DNA of 64,000 nt, taken from positions 496,001-560,000 of the forward strand of contig OZ237764.1 in assembly GCA_965178125.1 (NCBI GenBank), given 5' to 3'. Within the stretch, counting starts at the first letter, position 1, and each line of letters starts with the position of its first letter. This stretch comes from Bilabrum cf. latius (Eukaryota > Bigyra: Bicosoecida > Bigyra > Bicosoecida). This document shows, piece by piece, positions 12,814-24,410 of this stretch. A program made the translations under genes and the position numbers. Below the pieces are notes generated by a model. It did not search any database and was not told where the DNA came from. It saw only the letters and a list, made by a program, of their open reading frames with translations.

Positions 12814-15800
12814 ATGGCTTGGCGCTCTATCACCATGGTGCTTGCCACAGAACTGTTGAGTACTGCAGCTCAAGACATCGTGGTATAGCGAAAGGTATGA
12901 TGTTTTATGCCGTTATATGCCATATTTTATATTGAATGCAGTGTATGTTGTCCAAAGACCATCATATGGATGCTTGCCTTCGCAGATGAGCGCCGGAGAT
13001 GCTCACGCATGCGTTGTCTCCTCAGCTCTATCGGGAATTGACCGGATTGTCTGCTGGGGTGATGGGTCGGATTTGAAGACACTTAGCTAGTCTGGATCAT
13101 ACGCTGACGTGAGGGCGCCAGGAAACTGCATTCATTCACAAGGTCGTGAATACACTCGAACGCATGATGTCTATTGTGTAGCCGCTCGCCAGATTCTACT
13201 TTTCTTTCAGGTATCTTGCGGACGGGATTTTTGTTGTGCTGTATCCACAAGTGGTGCTCTAGACTGCTGGGGTAAGTCGGACATTCGCCCGCCTGGGGGT
13301 ACGACAGCCGATGATGTTGACCTCGGCCAAGACCGGCCTGGGGAATATTCGACAGTATCATGCGGCCAGAGTCATGGATGTGCGATAGAGAAGAATACAG
13401 GTAACTCAGTTTGCTGGGGACTACTAGAGGATCGTGCATAGGCCAATACGACGGGTAATTTCGTGCAGGTGAGCCATCGCAACATGCCATTCGAGGTCAA
13501 TTGAGTATAGTGCCGCTGGGGCCCGCCGCAACAGGACATCGCCTGTAGTACGCTTCAGATTACCGCACGAATGATACGCATGTGCCACATACCACTCGTG
13601 TATCGCAGGTGGCTGCTGGCCCCGAGTACACCCTCCTACTTGACGCCGACACGGGCGATTTGGATGCATCCGTGGGCCCCCAGGACTGGCTGGTACCACC
13701 GTACAAGGTGCATGCGGTGAGAAGGCGTTCGAGTCGCTGTGATTATCCTGCGCCCTGCTGCATTAAAGGGGATGGTGCATGCCGCCCAGCTGTTCTTTGG
13801 GTATGGTCCGCGATGCCTTGCTTGCTTGCGCAACCCGCCACACAATATATTATTTTTTACTATTCTCTACTTCCCAGGTAAGCGCATCCCATGCCGTGGC
13901 ATGCGGCATCGAACAGGGCACTCTGGATATCAGGTGCTGGGGAAACACGTCCGACCATCACCCGGCGCACATCGACGGCGACTTCTTCGACGTGAGATGC
14001 AGTGCAGTGCAGTGCAGTACAATGCAGTGCAAAACAATGCAGCCTAGCTAACCCCAATGGATTCTGAACCGACCAACTACAGTCAATGGTCGTGCTCGAC
14101 TGGACGCCTCCTCTGTTTGCCTCCTGCTGCCTACGCACCACAGCTCGATGCCAGCGGGAGCACCCACCTCTGTGCCCTCGAGGTTGCAACCGGCAACGCT
14201 CGGTGCTGGGGCACTGCCGCCGGCAAGGCAGTCCCGGAGCGGATCTACGGCAAGTACACCGAAGTTGCCTCCGGTCTTGATTTCTTCTGTCTCCTGGATG
14301 ACACGCCGGACCAGCTCATCGGCTGCTTCGGTGACGGCAGCGATCCCGCTGTGACCCCCGACACCCTGCACACCAACTTTGGCGCCTACAGCCTCGACGA
14401 TGCACTCGTCACACCCACGCCAGGTCCCGTGCAGATCAATCCGATCCCCGGCTCCGGATCCGCCCTGGGTGACGCATCGGGGCCCTCCTTCCTCGCAGGG
14501 CTGGTCGCAATACCCACCGACTCCGAGCAGGACGAGGACGAGCACATGCTGCTGGTGTCAAGCAGCCTCGGCGCAGAAGTCAGGAGGGTGACCCACGACA
14601 AGGAGCAGCACGCCCCCGACGGAGTGCTCCGGAATATCAGATCAGCTCCCAAAGTGCTCGCTACTTCCCCGTCCATCGGGCAGGGCAGCTGCTTTGCCCC
14701 AGTGGGCGACGTAGACGGAGACGGCGCATCCATCGAGGTGCTGGTGGGGGAGCAGGACAAGGGCTTGGACACCGGCGGTATCCGGATCGATTCCATCCGG
14801 GTGACGTCATAGGGCGCCTATGAGCAGATTGACTCGACGGATCTGCGACCAACCGGGCTAACGGAGTGGCCAGAGTCGTTCGGCGCATCGTGCGCCCACC
14901 TGGGTCCGGCGGGGGGCATGAACGCCCCGGTGGTGGCCGCGGTGGGTGCCCCGCAGGAGGATTTCTTCAACGGTAACGTGTACATCGTCAGCCTGCAGGT
15001 ACCTCACGCGGGTGTGACGAGTGTTTCAGGCAGTGTGACGAGTGCGAACGTCCTCGGCTGGATCGAGGATCCTGAGGGTGCCTCTGGCAGCATGTTCGGG
15101 GCCGCGGTGGTAAACCTTGGCTTGGTTCAAACCACGAGTGCGGGAGCTGCCGTGAGCATGCAGCCGGATGCTGCCGTTGAGGTGGAGCTGGCAGTTGGTG
15201 CGCCTCTCTGGGCCGATGAGGATGACCTGGGTGATACCAGCACAGCTGGCGGGCTGTACGTGCTGCGGGCCCACCTGCCCACCGCTGTACTGGGTGCTCC
15301 TTCGAAGCTTACGGTGTCCAGCTACGTGGCCATCTCGCCTTACAGGCAGCCGTCGGCGTTCAGCGCGCTACGAGGCTCGCAATTCTCGTCGGCCGAACTC
15401 GGCGCGTCGATCGCTTTGGTTGGATTCCAAGATGCCGCCCAGCAGACGGTGCTGCTGGTGGGTGCACCCAATGCTAACTTCGGGCAAGGTGCCGTCTTTG
15501 AGGTGGGAATCTCGTCTGATCATACCGCGGTTGCAATGAGACAGGTCATCGCAGGACCCACCGGTGCTCGGTTCAACGGGAGCACCTCGTTTCCGTTGGA
15601 CTGCCAGTTCGGCGCTTCCCTGCACACGGTCGCGTCAACCTCGCTGAGTCTGGGGGAACAATCCATGGCGGCAGTGGCGGGGTTCCGAGGCAGCGATGAA
15701 GAGACTCTGCAATGCCCTGCAGGCACGGCCGATCGCCTGTGGTTCTGGACCGTAAACTCAACGGATCTATCCTCCACGGCGGGCTGGGCCGACGGCGCTG

Positions 15801-18800
15801 CTGCGGAGCCAGATCCGAGGGACTGCATGACGACCGGCACTCGTCACACCTGTCACAACGCACTCATCACATCATCCGGCATGACGAACACGATCGCCGT
15901 CACGTCGGGCGCTGTTGCTTCGTGCCACGCTGCCTCGGAATTCCGGTCTGGCACTCTGCACCCCGACTCGCTGGTGTACTCTGTGGCGCGTGCGGGATGC
16001 GAGACAACGGGGGCGGGCATCGCGGACGTTGGCGGCGGCGGGTCAAATCCCGGCGCAGCCACGCGTGAGCACGGTGGCATCGCTTGGGTGGGACCTGCAC
16101 TGCCTTGCAGCGCAGCGGTAGCGCCCGGAGCGCGCGGTCAGGACGTGCTGCCCGAGGCGGGGTCGGAGCCGAGCTCCTGCGAGGCGGCAGCTGGCTCCGG
16201 GTCCTCGTCTGCCGGTGCCATCCGCGTGGTGCTGCGGAGGCAGTCGAGCACCGAGCACAGCAAGTGGAGCTCGGGAGCTCCAAGGCCGTCTGAGCTGCAC
16301 CGGGTGCAGGAAAAGGCGCGGGTGTGGGTGGGCGGCCTCCGCTGCCCCGTGGTGTCCTTCCAAAGTGGTGCCACGGAGGACCACATCACCTGCATCCCGT
16401 CCACATTATTGGCTCCGGGTCTCGCCCATGTGTCCGTTCAGTTGTCCTACGGGTACTTTAGCGGCAGCGACGCGAGCTAGACGTCGGCGGTAGCTGCGGC
16501 AGCCAGCGTGGGGCAAGGCATCCCACCATGCGAGGCGGCGCTTAGGAGCCTCGCCGGCGAGACGCTGGCTCCACCGGTGGACGCAGCCATACCATGCGTG
16601 GCGATTGGATTCGCGGGTCCCATGCAGCTGTCGCTTTCCGTGACGGCTGCAGCTGGGGATCGATTCACTCGCGTGCTGCCGTCTGGCCCCGGGCTGCAGC
16701 TGTACGGGCAGCTGGTCCAAGAAGAAGAGGAGCTAGCTGCCGCGGCCTCCTCTTCACCTGATCCGGAGGGCGCCATTCCAGGGAATGATGACCTGCCGTG
16801 GGCTGCGGGCGAGTCACTCGTCACACGGGAGCTGCGGTCCCAGCGCCAGATGTTGGGGCTGTCCATCGGGTATGGGGTTGCTGGCACGATCAGCATGCCC
16901 GATGGGATGGGGAGTGCGGTGGCCGAAAACCGTGCGGCGGGTGGTCCGTACAGCATGTACGCCGAGCTGCCCGGACTCGGGGGCCGGATCGCAGCTCGCG
17001 TGTACGCCACCACGGACGGCAATGCAACCGTGCAGTGGGTGTCGTATCCGGAGCCGGATCTGCAGGTGGCCATCCCCAGCCTGGTTGAGCTACCTGAGAT
17101 GCTATTGGGCCTGGATGACCCTTCCCTTGTGAAGCACTTTTCGTTCGAAGGCAACCACTTCGGGCCGTCTGGTTTGGTCACCACTATCCCAGACGCGCTG
17201 CCGCTGCCCTCTGTCACCGTGGGTGATGCTCCCTGCGGCAACCTCACCATCGTATCGCACACCAGGCTAACGTGCAGCTCCCGTCCCAACCTGGTTCGAA
17301 GCGGCGACGTCGTCCTGTCGATGCCAGTGGGCCGAGTGCCCGATTGGGAGGCAGTAGGGTGGGAGCTTGTTCTCCAGGACTGGAATGTGACGAGTGCGGC
17401 GGCGGCGCAGGCAGCGATGATCAGCGCGCTGGAGTGGCAGTACGGCGATGAGGCGGGGGAGGGCAAGCCCCTGCAGGTGACAGCCGCTCTCATAGACGCC
17501 TTTGAGCCCGTGGTGGTTGCCAGCCAGCCCCGGGTGATCAGCCCCACGGGCGGGGAGCAGGTGCAGATGCTCGGGATCGATATAGGCACCCGGATGTCGG
17601 ACTACCTGGTCGGTGTGACGATTGACGGGATCAACTGTACCGGTGTGACGAGAGAGTCGGACCTTTCCATCCTATGCGTCGCAGGGGGTGGGTCGGGCGG
17701 ACCGGGCTCTGTGGCTCTTGAGACCGTGTTCGGGTGGACTAGCCAGGGTCCGGATGCGGTGGTGCTGTACTCGCCTCCTGTCGTCACATCACTCGTCACA
17801 TCCCCCACGGCGGTGTTCAACGCACGGGATGTCGAGTACAACGTGACGGTGACGGGGCGGCACTTTGGAGTGCCCGTGGTGGGCCAGGCATCGGAGGGAA
17901 GCGAGGCCGTGGTGGGCGCGAGCATGGGTGGCGTGGCCTGCCCGCGCGTTGTGGTGGAGAGCGACACCCAGCTGCAGTGCATTGGGGTGCAGCCGCCCTG
18001 GACCACGGGCAACTTCGATGCTGTGGTCACTCTGGGCACCAACACCGGCAATGGAGCAGGCCTGTTCCAATACCAGCCGCCTGTTGTAGTCTCTGCAGCA
18101 AGCCCACCGACCGTGGTTGCCGGCGAGGTTCTCACGATCACGGGGGCCGGGCTGGGCAGCCAGGCCACCATCGAGTCTGTCACCGTGGGCCCCTACCCAT
18201 GCCTCCTTGTGGCAGTGTCAGCGGCTGGCGACGCGATCCAGTGCAGGGCAATGGGCGTCGGCTCCGGCCACAAGGTGTCGGTCACTGTGCAGCAGAATGG
18301 ATTCAATGATCCAGCGACGGCCCCAACGGTCGCATTTGCCGCGCCGTCCATAGCAAAGGCAAGCATTGTTCAGACTAGCTTGTCCTCTATTTCGTCGACT
18401 AGATCCTCAGCATCGGCGGGTGATGCAGGACTGCCCAGGCCGTTCCTGTTCATCGACGAGTCCAGTGCAGTGGTTTCTCTGGAAATAGCCAACGCGGGGT
18501 GGGACCTAAGCCAGTGGGACCCTGCGCACACACCCAGCGGTGCACTCGTCACACTTGACACGGGGAGTGCCAAGATCCCGTGCACGGGGCTTGTTCGAAC
18601 GGACAGCCGGCCTGCGCTTGCATTGGGCGCGCTTCCCGCCCAGAACAATTCCATCGTTCGGGTCAACTGCACCGTGGACTGGGCTGCTGCCAACCCGTCC
18701 ATCGGAGCGACAGAGCCGGGCGTGACGATTCCAGCCACAGTGCAACTGTCGGTGGGCGGGCAGGCAGGTACCGGGTCCCTGGCCCAAGCGGACATCGAGA

Positions 18801-21800
18801 CTGTTCAATCGTCACAGCAGGTGCCCCAGGGGGGCGGTCTCGTCCTCGTCGGGCGGCCCTCCGTTTTGCTGGCATTGCCCAACTCGTTTCCCACGTCTGG
18901 TTCTGCAGCCGCTGCCGTGTCAAATGCGGCTCGGCTCGCCCAGCTCAGGTCGAATGTCACGGCAACCCCCCTGCAGCAGCTGCGGGCACTGGCTGACCTG
19001 GCGGCCCAGGAAAACGCACAAGCACGAAGCGAAACGTCTCGGCTGTTAGAAGCTACCGTGGGTCTCGATAGGCAGTTGCAGACAGCAACCACCAGCAACA
19101 CCAGCAGCGTGTTGTCCGACTCAGACCCGCAGGTGCAGGCTGCCGCTCCCACGCTGTTGGCGGAGTCCTTCGATGCCGGCCTGCTCGTCATACAGGGGTC
19201 GAATTTCGGCTCCGGACCATGGGCGGTCAAGGCTGTCAAGCTGGGCGAGGTGGTGAGCAGGGTCGTGGTGTGGGTGTCACCGGGTGAGCTGCTCGCCTAC
19301 TGCGAGCCGGGAGTGGGCAGCGGCGTGGTGACGTCGGTGGAGACGTTCGGTGGGGTGTCGATTTCTGCGGGGACGAACGACGTTCGTGCGATTGCGGGCG
19401 CTTCCATCACGTATGACCGTCCATTGGTGGATTTTGTGACTCCTGCATCCGCCATCGTGGGTCCATTGCTTGTCGAATCATTCCGCCTCACCGGCCAGCA
19501 CTTTGGGTTCAAGCAGACCGACATCGAGAGCGTGAGCGTGGGAGGTCAGCCGTGCGACAGCTTTGCGTGGATATCGCCCAGCCAGATCAACTGCTTCAAC
19601 GCGTCGGGCGCCAGCTGGCCTGGAGGCAGGAACGTGGAGGTGACGGTGGCGGGGCAGACCAGCCGGTCCAACCGCGCCTTCGAGCCCTTGGGGGAGCCAC
19701 TCGTCACAGGGGTGTCGCCGTCCAGCGGCATCGCCGGGTCGAGGATTTTGGTCTCCGGTGAGAACTTCGGTGACTTCAGCGGTGATGTGACGAGTGTGCA
19801 GCTGGGCTCAGCCGAGTGCCTAAGCGTCACCCATATCAGCCGAACAGCGGTAGAGTGCGTCGTTCCCGACCTAGCCGGCGCCACGCAGGACGCGGAACTT
19901 GCGGTTACCGTCACCACCCGAGCCGGTGTGACGAGTGCGGAAACGATCGACACTCCCACCTTCCAGTTCGCCCAGGGCATCGACCCGCCCGCTCACGTGC
20001 CCGAGGGCCTCCTGGCGTGGCGGGATGCAGCCGACGCCATCGTCGTCCGGTGGGCGTACCCGGACCCCGTCTCGGTCGCGACTCAGTCTACGACGCAGAC
20101 AGGAGCGGCAGCGGAGGAGCTCGACGGTTTCTAGGTAGAGGTGGCGGTGGCGGAGTCGGACGCGGCTCCTGCCTCGGTCTCTTCAAACAGCACGTCGCTT
20201 TTCGTCGCTGGGATGACCGACCTTGTTTCCATCCAGACCGGGAGTATCAGCAACCTGACCATGTACCAGTTCACCATCCCGTCGACTTCCATCAAGCCGG
20301 TGCACCTACGTGTCGCTGCGAGAAACTAGGGCGGTGTTGGCTCGTCCTCCGCTTGGACCCCACCAGTCCACCAATGGTGCGGCGACAACCAGTACCTGTC
20401 TACTCAGTTGGGCACGATCGATTGGGCATGCAGGCCTTGCGATCCCCAGGTGGCCGTGTGCGATGGCGGGTCTAGCTTTGGCGTGGCCTCTCAGCCCGGC
20501 TTCTTCCGGCTGCCTTGGACCCCCGGCAGGCTGGGCTTCGTGGAGTGCCCGAGGCCCGAATCCTGCCTTAGCACCCAGACCGGGACAGGGTTACGGGCGC
20601 TCGTCATGCGGCTTGCAGGCGGTGTCGTGCAGGCGCCATCCCGCGGCACCGGCGGTCCTACGCTGGAGCAGGTGTATGGGCTCCAGCCCGCGCCTGCCTT
20701 CCTGGGAGAGCGAAGGAGCAGCCTCATCCGTAAGCTGGTGGCGCTCGGGGTAGTGCCTCCTGACTACGAAGATGAAGATCTAGAGGTACCCGAAGAGCTG
20801 TCGGATCTTGCCGAAGAGCCGTTCAGCCGACAGCTCAGGGTGTACTCTGGCCTGACTGCCGATCAGCTTGTGCAGCAAGGCATGCCTAGGTGGGTAGGAG
20901 AGACGTGTGCAGAGGGCTACGAGGGCCTGCTGTGCAAGCGGTGCTCGGCTGGATACACGCCGTTTGGGGCGCATGTGTGCAGGAAGTGTAGGACGGGAGG
21001 GCTCGTGATTGCCTATGCCGCTGCGATGATCCTCATCGTGATCGTTGCTACCATCTTCATCGGTTTGAACGCGCTCAAGAACGGCGGTCAGCAGCTGGCA
21101 AAGCTGACGATTGAGGCCCAGTACGAGCAGGACGTCGCCCGCATGGAAGTGTTCGGTGATTTATTCGGGGCAGGGGCCAAGGAGTTCCGTGCCAGGGAGT
21201 AGAAACACGATGACATGGCTGCGGTGCTCCACAGGCGAGCGGCGGCAGGCGGCTCGATGGGCCAGGGCCTGCCTCCGGAGTGGAGGGAGCAGCTCAAGGA
21301 GATCCTAAAGGTGAGGGAGAGCGAGGTGGACAAGCTGTCCAAGAAGAAATCGCTCGTCACCGCCATCAAGATCCTCTTCTCCCACATCCAGGTAGTGTCC
21401 ATCGCCAACTCATTCGACCTGCGCTGGCCGACTGCAGTCGTCAGGATGTTCGAGTCCATGGAGATCGCATCGAGCGCCGCTTCGGAGGTATTTAGCGTGA
21501 ACTGCCTGCTAACCGAGTCGGTGGACGACGAAGCGTACGCCCAGCTGATCGAACCGTACGACGGTAACGCCACGGCCGACTTGGTACCGTACGACCGCGG
21601 TGCCCAGGACTGGGTTGGCATGCGGGCCGCGGACGTGTCGAACCATTCGTAGCTGCTCACCAGGCACGAAGCCGCCATGCTTGACCCTGCCGCCACTGTA
21701 GGTGCGGGCCGGTACATGCCCCTAGGCTCGACCTACTTCCTGCGCACTCTGCTGGTGCAGCTCAGCCCGTTCTTCCTTGCGCTTGCGCTGGCCTTATTCT

Positions 21801-24169
21801 GGTTGACGATCGATGCGGTGGATGGCTGTCTGTATGAGCCCATCAGCGATGAAGATGACGAGGACGCGCTGAGGGATGCTGCGCAGAAAGCGCTGGGAAC
21901 TGAAGACTCTCACGAGGAAGAGGAAGAGAAGCTAGAGATTGATGGAAACGAGGAGGAAGCAGGCGATGATGTGGCTGTAACACAGCCTGGTCTTGCGAGA
22001 ACTAGACCTGCATCGGCCGATGCAAAAAAGACCCCCACAGATCCAGCATCTATGCCTGCCCGCAGCTTGCCGTCAGACACTGACCCAAAGGTGGCTGCCA
22101 GCCCTGGGGACAGCCGGGTGGCACGGCCCCCACCCGCGCGTCGGTTCTTCTCCGCCACAAGCCCGGGCGCAGCTGCGACATCCCCTGCCTCCCCCGGGCC
22201 GGCCACGACATCCGTCACGCCCATCGGCAAGCTCAGGGCAGCAGCCATTCTAATGCAAAAATACAAGAGGCTGTAGGCGAAGCAGCAGCAGAAGAGGGAC
22301 AAGGCCATGCAGGATGGTCTCGCAGCTGTGTCGGGCGCAAAACCTCCGCATGACTTGGCCCAGAACCACAGAGGTGATGTGGCAAGTGGCGAACATGCAA
22401 AGCGCACACAGAGCGGTGGCATCGCGGTGTCTCGGGCGGCATCCTTCGCGAGCACCCCAGAGGAAGCAGAGGCGGCCGCTGGGTCACGGCACGCAGAGGT
22501 ACAGGTGGAGCTTGCGAGCCACGGAGCCGCATCCGGAGGTATCGATCAGCTGCACGAGTCGCCTGTAGTGGCATGGCAACCGTCGCCCGGACACGCCGGT
22601 GACGACTCGCACGCGTCACACCCAGGCCTCGGAGCAGGAGCTGCAGGTGCAGGTGAAGGTGCAGGTGCAGGTGCAGGTGCAGGTGCAGGTGCAGGTGCAG
22701 GTGCAGGTGCAGGTGCAGGTGCCAGCGCGAATCAAAAGATCCCAACTGCAATAGAAGGCGTAGGATTTCCCCTTTCTTCTAGAGCAGCACTGGACGGTCC
22801 CAACAGTGGCGACGCTTCCAGTGCTGCTACATCGCCGCAGACGCAGAAGAGCAGGAGACTCAGGTCGAGCGTGTTTGTGGCGATTGCTAGGACCCTGGGC
22901 CTGCTGGCGGCAGCACCGTCTACAAGCAGAAACACCAGCTCACCGCCAAGCGGCTCAATCCCACGCGGATAGGCCGATAGTGACGGTATCTCCCCGATTG
23001 CTCAGCTTGCGGCCGGGCGGGTCAGTTCAGCTACGTCCAGCACCTCCAACGGGGCACAGGAGAACTACGGTGGTGAGGACGATGTGCAGCATGAGTGCTT
23101 CTGCCTGGCATCGCATAGGCGGACTGGAAGCGTCATGGAGTGCATTGGTATCCCCCTGATCGTGATGCGGCTGTCTCTCTTCACCAGGTTCATGTCAGGC
23201 GTCATCGTGGTTGCTTTCCTGATCCACCTGACGCTCACCAGCGCCGGCTTCGGGCTGCTAACATGCAGGGACATTGAGCCGTCGGCTGACTTGTCAGCTG
23301 GACTACCAGCCGGCGATCTGTCCAGCGACGTCTACAGCAGCGCTTCGGTCCCCGACACGTGCCCATCTGGGTTCGAGTCTCGGAGGCTTGTGCTGGACCT
23401 GGACGTGTGCTGCCACAACACCGAAGCCCTGACCTTCATGTATGGCCTTGGCATGCCGAGCATCTTCCTCTTTGCTCTGGGGATTCCAGGCTTCGCGGGG
23501 CTGTACATGTACGTTGTGCGGCAGCGTCTGGACGATGCAGATGTGGTTGCCACGCTCGGCTTTTTCATGTCTGGGTTCAAGCGCGAGACGTTCTACTGGG
23601 AGGTCATGATCATGCTGAGGAAGCTGGCCATAGTGGCCATCACTGTGGTGGTAGAGCCGTGGGGGGTGCAGGTCCAGACCTACTCGGCGCTGGCCGTCCT
23701 CTTCGCCTCTAGCATCATACATGCGCTGTACAAGCCGTACAAGCTCACCGAGCTCAACAATCTGGAGCTGGTGGCCCTGTGCGGCGAATTTATCACATTC
23801 GTGGCCGGTTTGTTCATCAACGACGATAACTCCGGGAACCTGGCTAAAGTGGTTGCAACCATGATCTTGTTCATCGCCAACGTGATGGTGTTCGCAGCAG
23901 TGATCTGGCTTGCTTGGCCGCTGCTGACTAGGTGCCTGGCACAGGTGCCCTTGTGCCAGAGGTTCTGCAGCTGCTGCCTGCCCCTGCCCACGTCTGTGCG
24001 AAGGACGCGCCTGAGGAAGGCAAAGGCCAGTCGCCGGCTGAAAATCGGTGAGATTCAGGATGAGGATGGTACTGACGAGGTTGAGGAGCAGAGCTAGCAG
24101 GATGGCAGTGCACAACAGCAGGAGGTGGGTGCGAGTAGGAATGGTGCCATCGAAGGGGCTCAAACCTAA
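12814..24169 (+). CDS. Giant secreted/membrane protein: RCC1-like, FG-GAP-like, IPT/TIG, Cys-rich, multi-TM
   Basis: Six exons join in frame: 12814-12894, 12986-13108, 13211-13468, 13609-13716, 13878-13991 and 14144-24169, giving 3,569 residues. Every donor begins GT (gtatga or gtgag-) and every acceptor ends AG. Exon 1 begins MAWRSITMVLATELL, a plausible signal peptide. Exons 2-6 carry RCC1-like repeats with the recurring pattern V-S-x-G...H-x-C...C-W-G. GDVDGDG near 14705 is FG-GAP/VCBS-like. The region 17100-20000 carries repeated IPT/TIG signatures (P-x-V, G...L-x-I-x-G-x-x-F/L-G). A Cys-rich EGF/ephrin-receptor-like segment (20905-20990) precedes a TM helix (21000-21075); further TM helices lie near 21730-21800 and 23160-23950. 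About 12 TAGs are read through. The stop TAA (24167-24169) falls in a telomere-like repeat. The architecture suggests a large cell-surface receptor or adhesion protein. Confidence 0.8.
13998..14042 (+). repeat. TGCAG-type microsatellite in an intron
   Basis: Degenerate tandem copies of GCAGT / TGCAG lie just inside the fifth intron (13992-14143) of the large surface-protein gene. Similar short TGCAGTGCAG runs occur near 10-22 and 7599-7613. Confidence 0.7.
22643..22721 (+). repeat. GGTGCA hexamer repeat encoding Ala-Gly
   Basis: About 13 near-perfect copies of GGTGCA lie in the cytoplasmic-looking linker of the large membrane protein and encode an (Ala-Gly)n run. One unit near 22655 reads GGTGAA. 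Confidence 0.9.
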
Positions 24170-24184
24170 CCCTAACCCTAACCC
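24165..24184 (+). repeat. Short interstitial (CCCTAA)n telomere-like tract
   Basis: Three and a third units of CCTAAC, followed by degenerate ATCCAAAT repeats to about 24222. The first TAA is the stop codon of the upstream gene. It suggests TTAGGG-type telomeres, seeded either by a repaired break or by chance. Confidence 0.85.
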
Positions 24185-24410
24185 GAATCCAAATCAGATG
24201 ATCCAAATCCAAATCAGGATCGTAACCCTCAATGATAGACTGGCCATGCCTCCGAGGCCTAAATCCCAGATGGCGACGTAACGGGGACCAGGAGCGATCC
24301 GGAATCTGAATGACCCGCAGTGTGTCGGCTATCGAGGCTTGGGAAGCCCCATTCGGATGCACTTGATAATTGTACCCAAAGGTGCACGCACTGATGTTTC
24401 TTAAATTCAA

